Source of the DNA: Bacteroidales bacterium
Lineage (GTDB): Bacteria > Bacteroidota > Bacteroidia > Bacteroidales > UBA7960
Reading direction: 5' to 3'
Length of the DNA: 64,000 nucleotides
Assembly (NCBI GenBank): GCA_007118495.1
Contig: SKRM01000004.1
Location: 1 to 64,000 of the forward strand
Shown here: positions 27,487 through 36,461 of the stretch, in pieces
How the letters are laid out: every line of letters begins with the position of its first letter
Numbering within the stretch: the first letter of the stretch is position 1
Made by a program: the position numbers and the translations under genes
The notes under the pieces: model-generated
The model's database searches: none
What the model was told of the DNA's origin: nothing
Seen by the model: the letters and a program-made list of their open reading frames with translations, nothing else

Positions 27487-27548
27487 AAGTTGGTGAGTTG
27501 GAACGTCATCGTCGCTTCACGACGAAGTTAAAAAGTTGGAAAGTGTTG
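27487..27548 (+). repeat. Degenerate AAGTTnnA octamers around a small hairpin
   Basis: AAGTTGGT and GAGTTGGA (27487-27502) are followed by the hairpin TCGTCG-CTTCA-CGACGA (27509-27525), then AAGTTAAA, AAGTTGGA and AAGTGTTG. These share the 8-base period and AAGTT core of the repeats near 5.8-6.0 kb. They occupy the guaA-yggS gap, which holds no gene. Confidence 0.6.
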
Positions 27549-27616
27549 GCGTGAACGATGCATAAAAGTGACAGGACACGCAGAGGTATCTGTATGTGAT
27601 GGATACAAAAATCTTT

Positions 27617-27624
27617 TAACTTTG
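27617..27624 (+). promoter_or_regulatory. -7 element upstream of the YggS gene
   Basis: TAACTTTG matches TAnnTTTG, 20 bases before the ATG at 27645. A -33 TTG is not evident. Confidence 0.45.
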
Positions 27625-27644
27625 CCAGAAAAGAATGAACAGCT

Positions 27645-28307
27645 ATGGGAATTGCAGCTCGTTTAGAAAAGATCAGAAAAGAATTGCCCTCAGGGGTTGA
27701 ACTCATACTGGTCAGCAAAACAAAAAGTCCCGAAGAAATCCTCGAGGCCTATGATGCAGGTCAGCGCATATTTGGCGAAAGCAAAGTGCAGGAACTTCTG
27801 CCCAAAACTGAAAAATTGCCAAAAGACATTCAATGGCATATGGTGGGACACCTGCAATCAAACAAGGTAAAATATATCGTACCCTTTATTTCTCTGATCC
27901 ATTCAGTTGACAGTGCAAAATTATTAAAGGTAATCAACAAAGAAGGGCGCAAGAACAACAGAACCATCCCCTGCTTGCTGCAGATGCACATTGCCGATGA
28001 AAGCAGTAAATTTGGGATGGACCACGATGAATTATGCCAGCTACTTGACAGTGATACTTTTAAAGAAATGCACCACGTTGAAATCAGGGGGCTTATGGGC
28101 ATGGCCACCTTTACCAGTGATACTGAAAAAGTGAAGGCTGAGTTCAGGCAATTGCGAACTAGTTTTGACTACATCAAGCAAAACCAATTCTCAGATCAAA
28201 CATCTTTCAGAGAAATATCCATGGGAATGTCTGACGATTACAACATTGCCATAGGCCAGGGCAGCACCATGGTGCGCATCGGGAGCGCAATTTTTGGTGA
28301 GAGATAA
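27645..28307 (+). CDS. YggS-family pyridoxal phosphate homeostasis protein
   Basis: Proteins of this family (YggS, PROSC) bind PLP without known enzyme activity and help control vitamin B6 and amino-acid balance. The PLP lysine is in ELILVSKTKSPEEI near residue 28. FGESKVQELLPK and WHMVGHLQSNKVKYI follow, and the C-terminal EISMGMSDDYNIAIGQGSTMVRIG is the phosphate-binding end of the TIM barrel. At 220 residues it is full length. It is a single-gene unit with its own promoter. Confidence 0.93.
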   Translation: MGIAARLEKIRKELPSGVELILVSKTKSPEEILEAYDAGQRIFGESKVQELLPKTEKLPKDIQWHMVGHLQSNKVKYIVPFISLIHSVDSAKLLKVINKEGRKNNRTIPCLLQMHIADESSKFGMDHDELCQLLDSDTFKEMHHVEIRGLMGMATFTSDTEKVKAEFRQLRTSFDYIKQNQFSDQTSFREISMGMSDDYNIAIGQGSTMVRIGSAIFGER

Positions 28308-28369
28308 GCTGTTATAGATATATATCCTTAAAAAAAGCTGGTCTTCTGGTTCCCCTGAAGGTTTTTTCT

Positions 28370-28377
28370 TATTTTTG
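28370..28377 (+). promoter_or_regulatory. -7 element upstream of pckA
   Basis: TATTTTTG matches TAnnTTTG. It overlaps the tracked ORF start at 28375, so transcription begins downstream of that codon and supports ATG 28441. The leader would be about 60 bases. Confidence 0.5.
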
Positions 28378-28440
28378 GCTTGTTCGCCGTTTGAACCCTT
28401 AATTTCCAACAAGCCAAACCAATACTCAAACACCAAAACC

Positions 28441-30723
28441 ATGCAAAAGTCTGATTTAAAAAGACCAAAGGGTGTCAACCCACCCGATCTGAGTCAATAC
28501 GGAATTATGGATGTTGAACACATCTTCTACAACCTGAGTTACGATGAATTGTTCCAGCACGAAACCGACCCTGCCCTTGAGGGATACGAAAGGGGCTTTG
28601 TCACTAAAACCGGAGCTGTAGCAGTTGACACAGGTATTTTTACAGGACGTTCTCCAAAAGACAAATACATTGTCAGGGAAGAAACCTCACAAGACAATAT
28701 CTGGTGGGCTGACGGAAATAACCGTTCAGACAATAAACCCATATCTGAAGTGGTTTGGAATTCACTTAAAGAAAACACCCTCGAGCAGTTTCATGGGAAA
28801 AAGCTTTATGTGATGGACGCTTTCTGTGGTGCCAATGAGAATACACGGATTAAAATACGGGTCATAACCGAAGTGGCCTGGATGGCACACTTTGTCAAAA
28901 ACATGTTTATCCGTCCCTCTGATGAAGATCTCAAGCACTTTGAGCCCGATTTTGTTATGCTCAACGCTTGTAAAACAATAAATAAAAAATGGGCCGAGCA
29001 AGATCTGAACTCAGATGTGTATGTCGCGTTTAACCTGAAAGAACGCAGGGCAGTGGTAGGGGGCACCTGGTATGGAGGCGAAATCAAAAAAGGGTTCTTC
29101 TCCATTATGAACTACTACCTGCCATTAAAGGGCATGGCAGCCATGCACTGCTCAGCCAATATGGGTAAGAATGGTGATACAGCCATTTTCTTCGGACTTT
29201 CAGGAACGGGCAAAACCACATTATCGGCTGACCCTGACCGTTACCTTATAGGTGATGACGAACATGGGTGGGATGATGAGGGCATATTCAACTTCGAGGG
29301 AGGATGCTATGCAAAATGCATCAACCTGAGCAAAGAAAAAGAGCCTGATATTTACAATGCCATTAAGCGGGATGCACTTCTTGAGAATGTGGTCTTCGAT
29401 GCTGAAACCAGTGAGGTGAATTTTGCTGATACCAGCAAAACAGAGAATACCAGGGTTTCATACCCACTCTATCATATCAAGAATATTGTCAAGCCTGTTT
29501 CCAAAGGAACACATCCAAAAAAAGTCATCTTTCTGACAGCCGATGCATTCGGGATACTCCCACCAGTTGCAAGGCTAAACCGCGATCAGGCCATGTATTA
29601 TTTCCTTAGTGGGTATACGGCCAAGCTGGCAGGAACTGAAAGGGGTGTTAAAGAACCATTGCCTACTTTTTCATCAGCATTTGGCGCTGCTTTCCTCATG
29701 CTTCACCCTACGGTTTATGCACAGGAACTTGCCAGAAAAATGAAGGAGTACGGAGCAACGGCTTACCTGGTCAACACAGGATGGATAGGAGGCCCTTATG
29801 GCATAGGTCAACGCATCGATATTGACAGCACCCGCAGAATTATAAGTGCCATTCTCGATGGTTCGCTTGACAAGACTGAAGTTGAAGAGCTGGCCCCCTT
29901 CGGGCTCATGATTCCAAAAGAAGTAAGTGGGGTTGACAGCAAAATACTCAATCCGAAAAACACCTGGAAATACGAAACTGCCTACATGAAGCAAGCTGAT
30001 GAATTAGCAGAAAAGTTCATTGCCAACTTCAACCGCTTCACCGATACCGAAGAAGGGCAGCGCCTGGTGGCTGCAGGTCCGCAGAACAAATTCATGAAAC
30101 AGTATTACAAATACTATGAAAAGAAAATCAACAGGCTTGAAGAAAGACATTCAGCAGAAATAAGCAGGTTAAAAGATCAGATATACATCCTGCAGAATTC
30201 ATTCAACGAATACATTTCTTTTAACTCCATTAATACTGACTATAAAAACAGAAAACTTCTCAGGCATGTACCAGTGGTTTCATACTTTAAAACCACTGAT
30301 AAGAACGAGATCAGTAATTGCCACCAGGCTGTTATCAAACTTATGAAGGCTGTCGGACTGGAGTTTTACTCACACGAACAATCAGGCTTGGGAGTAAATG
30401 AGTACATGACCAAATCGAAAGATGAAATCAGCTTACAAGAAGTAAACGACCGTATTGATGACATCATGCTGTGTTTTAATGGCAAACCATGCAAAAACGA
30501 GCGTCTGCAAGAGGTCAGGGATGACCTTTTTGAAATCACCACCAATATCCCTGATTTCATCATCAAAGCTGGCTCGCTGATTATTGTAAAAGTACCTGGC
30601 GGTGAGCAGTCTGGCCTCATAAAAGCACGTAAGCTTTCCATCTCAGGACTTATACACCTCGATAAGAATCCGCGCCTGATGCAAGATCCGGCTCAATTGC
30701 TTGAAGAAACAAACCACTTCTGA
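28441..30723 (+). CDS. pckA: PEP carboxykinase (ATP) with a novel C-terminal extension
   Basis: PckA interconverts oxaloacetate + ATP and phosphoenolpyruvate + CO2 + ADP, in gluconeogenesis or, in anaerobes, CO2 fixation toward succinate. Residues 1 to about 547 are a complete enzyme: [22 protein letters not shown], the P-loop [35 protein letters not shown], and [17 protein letters not shown] 28441 replaces the tracked 28375, which lies in the promoter. The oddity is about 213 extra residues with no stop between: a charged, probably coiled-coil stretch ([20 protein letters not shown]), then an alpha/beta-looking domain with [14 protein letters not shown] and [17 protein letters not shown] do not recognise that domain. 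The usual length is about 535-540. Confidence 0.92.
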   Translation: MQKSDLKRPKGVNPPDLSQYGIMDVEHIFYNLSYDELFQHETDPALEGYERGFVTKTGAVAVDTGIFTGRSPKDKYIVREETSQDNIWWADGNNRSDNKPISEVVWNSLKENTLEQFHGKKLYVMDAFCGANENTRIKIRVITEVAWMAHFVKNMFIRPSDEDLKHFEPDFVMLNACKTINKKWAEQDLNSDVYVAFNLKERRAVVGGTWYGGEIKKGFFSIMNYYLPLKGMAAMHCSANMGKNGDTAIFFGLSGTGKTTLSADPDRYLIGDDEHGWDDEGIFNFEGGCYAKCINLSKEKEPDIYNAIKRDALLENVVFDAETSEVNFADTSKTENTRVSYPLYHIKNIVKPVSKGTHPKKVIFLTADAFGILPPVARLNRDQAMYYFLSGYTAKLAGTERGVKEPLPTFSSAFGAAFLMLHPTVYAQELARKMKEYGATAYLVNTGWIGGPYGIGQRIDIDSTRRIISAILDGSLDKTEVEELAPFGLMIPKEVSGVDSKILNPKNTWKYETAYMKQADELAEKFIANFNRFTDTEEGQRLVAAGPQNKFMKQYYKYYEKKINRLEERHSAEISRLKDQIYILQNSFNEYISFNSINTDYKNRKLLRHVPVVSYFKTTDKNEISNCHQAVIKLMKAVGLEFYSHEQSGLGVNEYMTKSKDEISLQEVNDRIDDIMLCFNGKPCKNERLQEVRDDLFEITTNIPDFIIKAGSLIIVKVPGGEQSGLIKARKLSISGLIHLDKNPRLMQDPAQLLEETNHF

Positions 30724-30741
30724 AATCTGTAATCTGGTTAC

Positions 30742-30819
30742 ACCGGCAGTTCCTGTAAGTCTGACCTTAAACTCTCTGCTTGCACATTGATGACTCAGAC
30801 AAAGGGCTGCCGGTTTTTT
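30742..30819 (+). terminator. Putative long-loop terminator after pckA
   Basis: ACCGGCAG at 30742 and CTGCCGGT at 30807 pair perfectly over 8 bases and are followed by a run of six T residues. The loop is about 57 bases, unusually long for an intrinsic terminator, so extra internal folding or a regulatory RNA is possible. Confidence 0.55.
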
Positions 30820-30897
30820 AAAAAACCAGACGACCCCCTTGATATGCCCTTACAGCAGAATTTTTTGTCGATTGCTTGTAATTTTTTTTCGATTTTA

Positions 30898-30927
30898 TTG
30901 CGAATGACCAAAAAAGTCGTATTTTTG
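30898..30927 (+). promoter_or_regulatory. Promoter of the cold-shock gene (TTG-N19-TATTTTTG)
   Basis: TTG (30898-30900) and TATTTTTG (30920-30927) are 19 bases apart, an excellent fit to the Bacteroidota -33/-7 pattern. Transcription would start near 30932, giving a leader of about 34 bases. Confidence 0.7.
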
Positions 30928-30965
30928 ATCGTTCACCATATATTTTACCACTAAAGCTGCTTGTT

Positions 30966-31157
30966 ATGGAAACCGGTACTGTTAAATTTTTTAATGAAAA
31001 AAAGGGGTACGGATTTATTGTTGACGATAAGTCAGAGAAAGACGTTTTTGTTCACCACACCGGCTTGCTCGACCCAATCGCCAACGAAGATCGAGTTACA
31101 TTTGAAATTTCAGAAGACGAAAGAGGGAAAAAAGCCATCAATGTCAAAAAGGCGTAA
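30966..31157 (+). CDS. Cold-shock protein, CspA family
   Basis: This 63-residue single OB-fold protein binds single-stranded RNA or DNA and usually melts RNA structure. METGTVKFFNEKKGYGFI holds RNP1 (KGYGFI) and DVFVHHTGL is RNP2. The slightly short C-terminus with acidic SEDERGKK is normal for this phylum. It has a strong promoter in front and a strong terminator behind, so it is a single-gene unit. The overlapping ORF 30961-31161 is a shadow in another frame. Confidence 0.95.
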   Translation: METGTVKFFNEKKGYGFIVDDKSEKDVFVHHTGLLDPIANEDRVTFEISEDERGKKAINVKKA

Positions 31158-31185
31158 ATAACCCGACCTTATTGCATTCAGTGAG

Positions 31186-31213
31186 GCTCCGTCAAAAAAG
31201 CGGAGCTTTTTTT
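31186..31213 (+). terminator. Intrinsic terminator after the cold-shock gene
   Basis: GCTCCG and CGGAGC form a 6-bp GC-rich stem around a 9-base loop, followed by seven T residues, 28 bases after the stop. Confidence 0.85.
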
Positions 31214-31267
31214 GTGTCTTTGTGTAATTTTACATCAAAATAGCTTGTGCACATTATTCATACATAG

Positions 31268-31846
31268 ATGATCATCATTGGCATTACCGGTACCCTGGGT
31301 GCAGGGAAGGGAACAGTAGTTGACTACCTTGTTCAAAATAAGGGCTTTACCCATTATTCTGTCAGAGCCTTTCTCAGAAAAGAACTTGAAAGCCGGCATA
31401 TGCCGGTTAACCGTGACACCCTTTTAGCCATCGCCAATACGCTAAGGGCCAAATATGGCCCCGCCCATATTGTCGAACAGCTGTATGCCCAGGCCAGCAC
31501 CTCAGGTAAACCCTGTGTAATTGAAAGCATTCGCACACCAGGTGAGGTTTATGCACTCCGGTCATTACCTGGCTTTTCTTTACTGGCAGTAGACGCTGAC
31601 CCCAGGGTCAGGTACAGACGGATCAAGACCAGAAACTCTGAAACTGATCAGGTTTCATATCAAACATTTGTTATGAATGAAGAAAGAGAAATGCATACAA
31701 GCAACCCCAACCATCAGAACCTTTCAGAATGTATCAGGCTTGCAGATCATACCATTATGAACAATGGCAGCCTCAATGAGTTGCATCAACATACAGAAGA
31801 ATTTCTGATACAATGTGGTTACAATAATACAAAACATAAAAAGTGA
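31268..31846 (+). CDS. P-loop nucleotide kinase-like ATPase
   Basis: This 192-residue protein begins MIIIGITGTLGAGKGTVVDYL, a Walker A loop typical of adenylate, dephospho-CoA and deoxynucleotide kinases. IESIRTPGEV and the LID-like RVRYRRIKTRNSE support an NMP-kinase fold. It ends 3 bases before a dCMP deaminase gene. A role as a deoxynucleoside-monophosphate kinase in dTTP supply would fit that neighbour. This is an inference; a dephospho-CoA-kinase-like role is possible. Confidence 0.7.
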   Translation: MIIIGITGTLGAGKGTVVDYLVQNKGFTHYSVRAFLRKELESRHMPVNRDTLLAIANTLRAKYGPAHIVEQLYAQASTSGKPCVIESIRTPGEVYALRSLPGFSLLAVDADPRVRYRRIKTRNSETDQVSYQTFVMNEEREMHTSNPNHQNLSECIRLADHTIMNNGSLNELHQHTEEFLIQCGYNNTKHKK

Positions 31847-31849
31847 AAT

Positions 31850-32341
31850 ATGTCAGAACCGGGTTATCAGCGTCCCACATGGGATGAGTATTTTATGGAA
31901 ATTGCGCACACGGTAAGTAAACGAGCTACCTGCGACCGGGGCAGAAGTGGTTGTGTCATTGCCCGAGACAGGCAGATTCTGGTTACGGGGTATGTCGGAT
32001 CACCTATTGGGCTACCACACTGTGATGATGCCGGACACCAAATGAAAAAGGTATTGCATGAAGACGGTCGTGAAACCATGCACTGTGTAAGGACTGTTCA
32101 TGCTGAGCAAAATGCAATTTGTCAGGCAGCCCGGCTTGGGATCAGTATCTCAGGAGCAACCCTCTACTGCCGGATGACTCCCTGCAGGGTTTGTGCCATG
32201 CTGATTATCAACTGTGGGATTACGAGGGTGGTGTGTGAGAAAAAGTACCACGCCGGCACTGAATCCGAACAATTGTTCGCAGATGCCGGCGTGCAACTTG
32301 AATATTTTACTGAAGAGGTTCTCCGTTACGGTAACCAATAA
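31850..32341 (+). CDS. dCMP/cytidine deaminase family protein
   Basis: The enzyme probably turns dCMP into dUMP for thymidylate synthesis. The zinc site is clear: TVHAEQNAI (HAE, catalytic glutamate) and TPCRVCAMLI (PCxxC). The N-terminal WDEYFMEIAHTVSKRATCDRG and GYVGSPIGLPHC match the ComEB/dCMP deaminase group. At 163 residues it is full length. It is paired with the upstream nucleotide-kinase-like gene and converges on the isoaspartyl peptidase gene with 2 bases between the stops. Confidence 0.88.
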   Translation: MSEPGYQRPTWDEYFMEIAHTVSKRATCDRGRSGCVIARDRQILVTGYVGSPIGLPHCDDAGHQMKKVLHEDGRETMHCVRTVHAEQNAICQAARLGISISGATLYCRMTPCRVCAMLIINCGITRVVCEKKYHAGTESEQLFADAGVQLEYFTEEVLRYGNQ

Positions 32342-32343
32342 GC

Positions 32344-33330
32344 TTAATCTGCGAAAATCTTTACTACGCGCTCTCCGCTTGATTTGGTGTATCCTCTGAA
32401 CATGCCTGAAGTGTTAAAGGGCATGCTTACGTTTCCATCTTTGTCAACAGCCACCAGGCCTCCGCTTACATTAAGATCATTGAGTGTTCCGTTAATGATA
32501 CCGTTGGCTGCTTCATCCAATGATGATCCTTTATATAGCATACGTGCCGAGATATCAAATGCAACAGCATATTTGATAAAAAACTCTCCATGACCAGTTG
32601 CCGAAACGGCACAACTTGCATTGTTGGCATAGGTTCCGGCTCCAATAATGGGGCTGTCTCCTACCCTGTTGTAACGTTTGGCTGTCATCCCTCCGGTTGA
32701 AGTGGCTGCAGCAAGGTTTCCGTGTACATCAAGGGCAACGGCCCCAACAGTACCCATCATATCACCTGTTTCCATATAGCCTTGCTCTTGCATCTGCCTG
32801 AGACTTTCTTGCAATTGATCATATCTGTATTGATCAAAAAAGTAAGAAGGATCTACAATCTCCACCCCCTGTTCCCTTGCAAATTGTTCTGCTCCCTTAC
32901 CCGTAAGCAAAACATGTGGGGTTTGTTCCATAACCATCCTGGCCGTTGTGATAGGATTGCGAATGTTGGTAACACCGGCAATTGCTCCTGCAGTGATCTT
33001 GCTGCCGCACATGATCGAAGCATCCAGTTCATTTCCTCCTTCATAAGTAAAAACAGCCCCGCGCCCTGCATTAAACTTGGGTGAGTCTTCCATAATCCTT
33101 ACGGCTGCCTCTACGGCATCAAGGCTTGAACCACCAGCTTTAAGAATGGCTTCGCCTGCATCAAGGGCTTCGTTCAGTTTGGCATAAAATTCAGCTTCCC
33201 TGGCCTCAGGCACTCGTTGACGATCAACATTTCCAGCTCCACCATGAATAACTATGGTATAATTACCCTGTGCATACACCAGGGGGCTCAAAAACAAGAG
33301 CAAAAAAAAGCTTATAACAAAATGCTTCAT
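32344..33330 (-). CDS. Isoaspartyl peptidase / type III L-asparaginase (Ntn hydrolase)
   Basis: The precursor is cut into two chains and the new N-terminal threonine attacks isoaspartyl dipeptides or asparagine. The cleavage site and nucleophile lie in GDMMGTVGAVALDVHG, and the downstream ATSTGGMTAKRYNRVGDSPIIGAG is the substrate pocket. ATG 33330 gives a signal peptide (MKHFVISFFLLLFLSPLVYAQ), so the enzyme is probably exported. The tracked start at 33372 overlaps the ompH gene upstream. It is the third gene of a recQ-ompH-asparaginase run on the minus strand. Confidence 0.9.
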   Translation of the reverse strand: MKHFVISFFLLLFLSPLVYAQGNYTIVIHGGAGNVDRQRVPEAREAEFYAKLNEALDAGEAILKAGGSSLDAVEAAVRIMEDSPKFNAGRGAVFTYEGGNELDASIMCGSKITAGAIAGVTNIRNPITTARMVMEQTPHVLLTGKGAEQFAREQGVEIVDPSYFFDQYRYDQLQESLRQMQEQGYMETGDMMGTVGAVALDVHGNLAAATSTGGMTAKRYNRVGDSPIIGAGTYANNASCAVSATGHGEFFIKYAVAFDISARMLYKGSSLDEAANGIINGTLNDLNVSGGLVAVDKDGNVSMPFNTSGMFRGYTKSSGERVVKIFAD

Positions 33331-33355
33331 AACAAAGTAACAATTTTGGTTTATA

Positions 33356-34030
33356 TTAATTGGTTGTCTCATATTCGCGATTCAGTTTCTCAATAACATC
33401 CGTTGTGATATCATAGGTCTTGTCAGCATAAAGAATGCCTCCTCCCATTGAATAACCAAGGATAAAATCGTAGCCCTTTTCCTGATTATACTTCTTGAGA
33501 AATTCACTGATGATTTCAAAAAGCTCTCTGTTTAACTCAAACTCTTTCCGGGCAAGTCTTTCTGAGTAAGTCTCATTGAGCTGAAGCAGATCCTGTTGCA
33601 GCTGCATCAACTCCTGCTCCTTTTGCTGAGCCCGTTCCATGCCAAGGTTACCTGATTGAACATCGCGCTGAAACCGATCTACTTCGGTCTGAAAATTTCG
33701 TTGCCTACGGGTAAGGTCACTTTCAAGACGTTGTTGCTCTTCTTGAAGTTCATCCCGCATTTTAATGGCCAGCGCATATTGCTCAATAATCAACTCATTA
33801 TCAACATAGGCAATAGTGTATTGAATGGCCTGGACAGTATCATCAACGGGCTGATGGGCTGGTGTTGCTGCTGATGACCCGGAACCATTTCCAAAAAAGT
33901 GAATTCCATACAGCACCATAAGGCCGATAAACAGCAAAATATTAATAATCAGCCCCTTTTTAAAGCCGGCATTCGTGGCCAGACCGGTCTTCTTCCCGTT
34001 ACCGGGTTTGTTTTTATCAGTTTCTTGCAT
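33356..34030 (-). CDS. OmpH/Skp-like protein with an N-terminal membrane anchor
   Basis: Skp/OmpH proteins chaperone outer-membrane proteins in the periplasm. This one has a basic, glycine-rich cytoplasmic start and one membrane helix (LIINILLFIGLMVLYGIHFF, about 28-47). Next comes AIQYTIAYVDNELIIEQYA, which matches the OmpH N-terminal strand, and a long coiled coil rich in Glu, Gln and Arg (about 90-175). The C-terminus GYDFILGYSMGGGILYADKT closes the beta barrel. A classical Skp has a cleaved signal peptide, so the uncleaved anchor is notable. Confidence 0.8.
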   Translation of the reverse strand: MQETDKNKPGNGKKTGLATNAGFKKGLIINILLFIGLMVLYGIHFFGNGSGSSAATPAHQPVDDTVQAIQYTIAYVDNELIIEQYALAIKMRDELQEEQQRLESDLTRRQRNFQTEVDRFQRDVQSGNLGMERAQQKEQELMQLQQDLLQLNETYSERLARKEFELNRELFEIISEFLKKYNQEKGYDFILGYSMGGGILYADKTYDITTDVIEKLNREYETTN

Positions 34031-34067
34031 AGTAGGTGATTATTTAATGTAATAACATGACTGAAAA

Positions 34068-36266
34068 TCAATTACCCATTTCAGACATGAAGCGGATACG
34101 CATCAACCTGATTTCTTCTTCTGAAAATTCATCTTCGCCAAGCTCTTCGAGTGCATCTTGATAAGAGTCTGTTTCAGCGGTCTTGAAATAATCAAAAATT
34201 TCTTCCTGTTTATCCAGGTCTACCATCTGGTTGATATAATAACGGATATCTATTTTGGTTCCTGAGGCCACAATGCTTTCGAGCTCGTGCAACAACTCGG
34301 TAAATTCAATGCCCTTTGCCTCGGCCAGATCTTCGAGTGAAACCTTACGGTCGATGTTTTTAATAAGATAAACCTTGAGCCCTGATTTGTTCACCACCGA
34401 CTTGACAACCATGTCCATGGGGCGCTCAATTTCATTGTCTTCAACATATCTGGCTATTAACTCTATAAAAGGCTGGCCAAACCGTTCGGCCTTACCTGAA
34501 CCGACACCGGTTATTTGCTTCAGTTCTTCAAGTGTGATAGGGTACTGAATGGCCATATCCTCAAGTGATGGATCTTGAAAGATCACAAAAGGAGGTAAAT
34601 TGTGCTTGCGTGCAATTTGTTTGCGCAGATCTTTCAATAGTGAAAACAGCACTTTGTCAGTGGCACTGGTCTTTTGCCCCATCCCTGTAAGATTGGCGGC
34701 ATCGTCCGGATTATCATAGTCATGATCCCGGCTCATCTTTATAGATTTGGGTGTCTCGATATACTCCTTGCCCTCGGGTGTTAGTTTTAATGTGCCATAA
34801 TCTTCAATGTCTTTTTCGAGCAACCTCTCAATAAGGCTCTGCCTTAGCACCGCATACCAGAATTTCTGGTCTTTGTCAGCGCCTTTACCAAATACCTCAA
34901 GCTTATTGTGCTTGCAGGATTTTACTGTTGTTGTACTTTTTCCCATAAGTACGTTGATTACATGTTTGGGTTTAAAAATCTCTTTCACGGTCTTGACCGT
35001 TTCTAACAGGAGGCAAATATATTCTTTTCCTTCAAATTTTTCTTTAGGGTTTAAACAATTATCACATGAGCCACAAGTTTCAGTTTCATACACTTCGCCA
35101 AAATAATTCAGCAGTGTCTTGCGACGGCATATGGATGACTCTGCGTAAGCAACGGTTTCCATAAGCAGTTGTGTCCCAATTTCCTGTTCAGCCACTGGTT
35201 TGCCTTTGAGGAATTTTTCCATTTTTTGAATGTCCTCATATGAATAAAAGGCAATACAGTTTCCCTCGCCTCCATCTCTGCCGGCCCGTCCGGTTTCCTG
35301 ATAATAAGCTTCAAGGCTCTTGGGAAAATCGTGATGAATCACATAGCGGACATCTGGTTTGTCTATCCCCATACCAAAGGCGATGGTAGCAACAATCACA
35401 TCTGCGTCTTCCATAAGAAAGCGATCCTGATTATTAATCCTGACAGCTGAATCAAGACCTGCATGATAAGGTAGGGCCCCTATCCCGTTCACCTGAAGTG
35501 TGGCCGCAAGCTCTTCAACTTTCTTTCTGCTCAGGCAATAGATAATTCCTGATTTTCCTTCCTGACCTTTTACGAAGCGTATAATATCACTGGTTATATG
35601 CTTGGTTTTGGGACGTATCTCATAGTACAGGTTCGGCCTGTTGAATGACGAAATAAAACAATTGGCCTCCATCATCCCCAGGTTTTTCCGGATATCCTGC
35701 CTGACTTTTGGCGTTGCAGTGGCCGTCAGGGCAATGACCGGAACTTTTTTTTCAAAGGCTGCGATAATAGGTCGTAATCGTCTGTATTCAGGCCTGAAAT
35801 CATGCCCCCATTCAGAAATACAATGGGCCTCATCAATGGCAAAAAATGAAATATCGAGAGATTTTAAAAACCTAACATTCTCTTCTTTGGTAAGTGATTC
35901 AGGAGCCACATATAGCAATTTGGTCAGACCACTGCTCAGGTCATTTTTTACCTGAAGTACTTCTGCCCTGGTTAAAGAAGAATTTAAAACATGGGCTATA
36001 CCCTCATAAGTTGCGAAGTTACGGATGGCGTCTACCTGATTCTTCATTAACGCAATGAGCGGTGAAACCACAATGGCAGTTCCCGTGCCGATCAGAGCTG
36101 GTAACTGATAGCACATTGATTTACCACCGCCGGTAGGCATTATAACAAAAGTGTCCTTCTGATTTAAAAGAGATTGTACAATAGCCTCCTGATCGCCCTT
36201 GAACGTACCGTAACCAAAAATCTGTTTTAGCAGCTCACGCAAAGATACACTGCTCTTTACCTCCAT
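34068..36266 (-). CDS. recQ: ATP-dependent DNA helicase RecQ
   Basis: RecQ unwinds DNA 3'-5' in recombination and fork repair. Walker A is [16 protein letters not shown] and motif II is [18 protein letters not shown]. The helicase core ends with [14 protein letters not shown], and the zinc site of the RQC domain is visible as [12 protein letters not shown] with CGSCDNC. An HRDC domain lies near 530-600. About 110 further residues with a winged-helix look ([14 protein letters not shown]) extend the C-terminus, a form common in Bacteroidota. It leads the ompH and asparaginase genes. Confidence 0.94.
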   Translation of the reverse strand: MEVKSSVSLRELLKQIFGYGTFKGDQEAIVQSLLNQKDTFVIMPTGGGKSMCYQLPALIGTGTAIVVSPLIALMKNQVDAIRNFATYEGIAHVLNSSLTRAEVLQVKNDLSSGLTKLLYVAPESLTKEENVRFLKSLDISFFAIDEAHCISEWGHDFRPEYRRLRPIIAAFEKKVPVIALTATATPKVRQDIRKNLGMMEANCFISSFNRPNLYYEIRPKTKHITSDIIRFVKGQEGKSGIIYCLSRKKVEELAATLQVNGIGALPYHAGLDSAVRINNQDRFLMEDADVIVATIAFGMGIDKPDVRYVIHHDFPKSLEAYYQETGRAGRDGGEGNCIAFYSYEDIQKMEKFLKGKPVAEQEIGTQLLMETVAYAESSICRRKTLLNYFGEVYETETCGSCDNCLNPKEKFEGKEYICLLLETVKTVKEIFKPKHVINVLMGKSTTTVKSCKHNKLEVFGKGADKDQKFWYAVLRQSLIERLLEKDIEDYGTLKLTPEGKEYIETPKSIKMSRDHDYDNPDDAANLTGMGQKTSATDKVLFSLLKDLRKQIARKHNLPPFVIFQDPSLEDMAIQYPITLEELKQITGVGSGKAERFGQPFIELIARYVEDNEIERPMDMVVKSVVNKSGLKVYLIKNIDRKVSLEDLAEAKGIEFTELLHELESIVASGTKIDIRYYINQMVDLDKQEEIFDYFKTAETDSYQDALEELGEDEFSEEEIRLMRIRFMSEMGN

Positions 36267-36372
36267 GACATAATCAATTGTATTTAGACCTGGGTACCAT
36301 TTCCTTGCTTTTTGTCAAACAGGGAGTCATGGCTAATTATTACAGATTTTTCACATTTTCGGAAAAATCATG

Positions 36373-36380
36373 TAGGTTTG
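36373..36380 (+). promoter_or_regulatory. -7 element upstream of kdsD
   Basis: TAGGTTTG matches TAnnTTTG, about 80 bases before the preferred ATG 36462. No clear -33 TTG at the right spacing. Confidence 0.4.
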
Positions 36381-36461
36381 TATTGTAAATTTAGCATTTA
36401 ATTCACATTCATCCAACACTTTTCCAATCCTGCAAAGAAATTGAAATCTGCCAATGAAATA

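Noticed and set aside
28375-28440. Upstream start of pckA in the ORF track
   Set aside because: It lies inside the -7 promoter element, and the residues before ATG 28441 are not typical of PEP carboxykinase.
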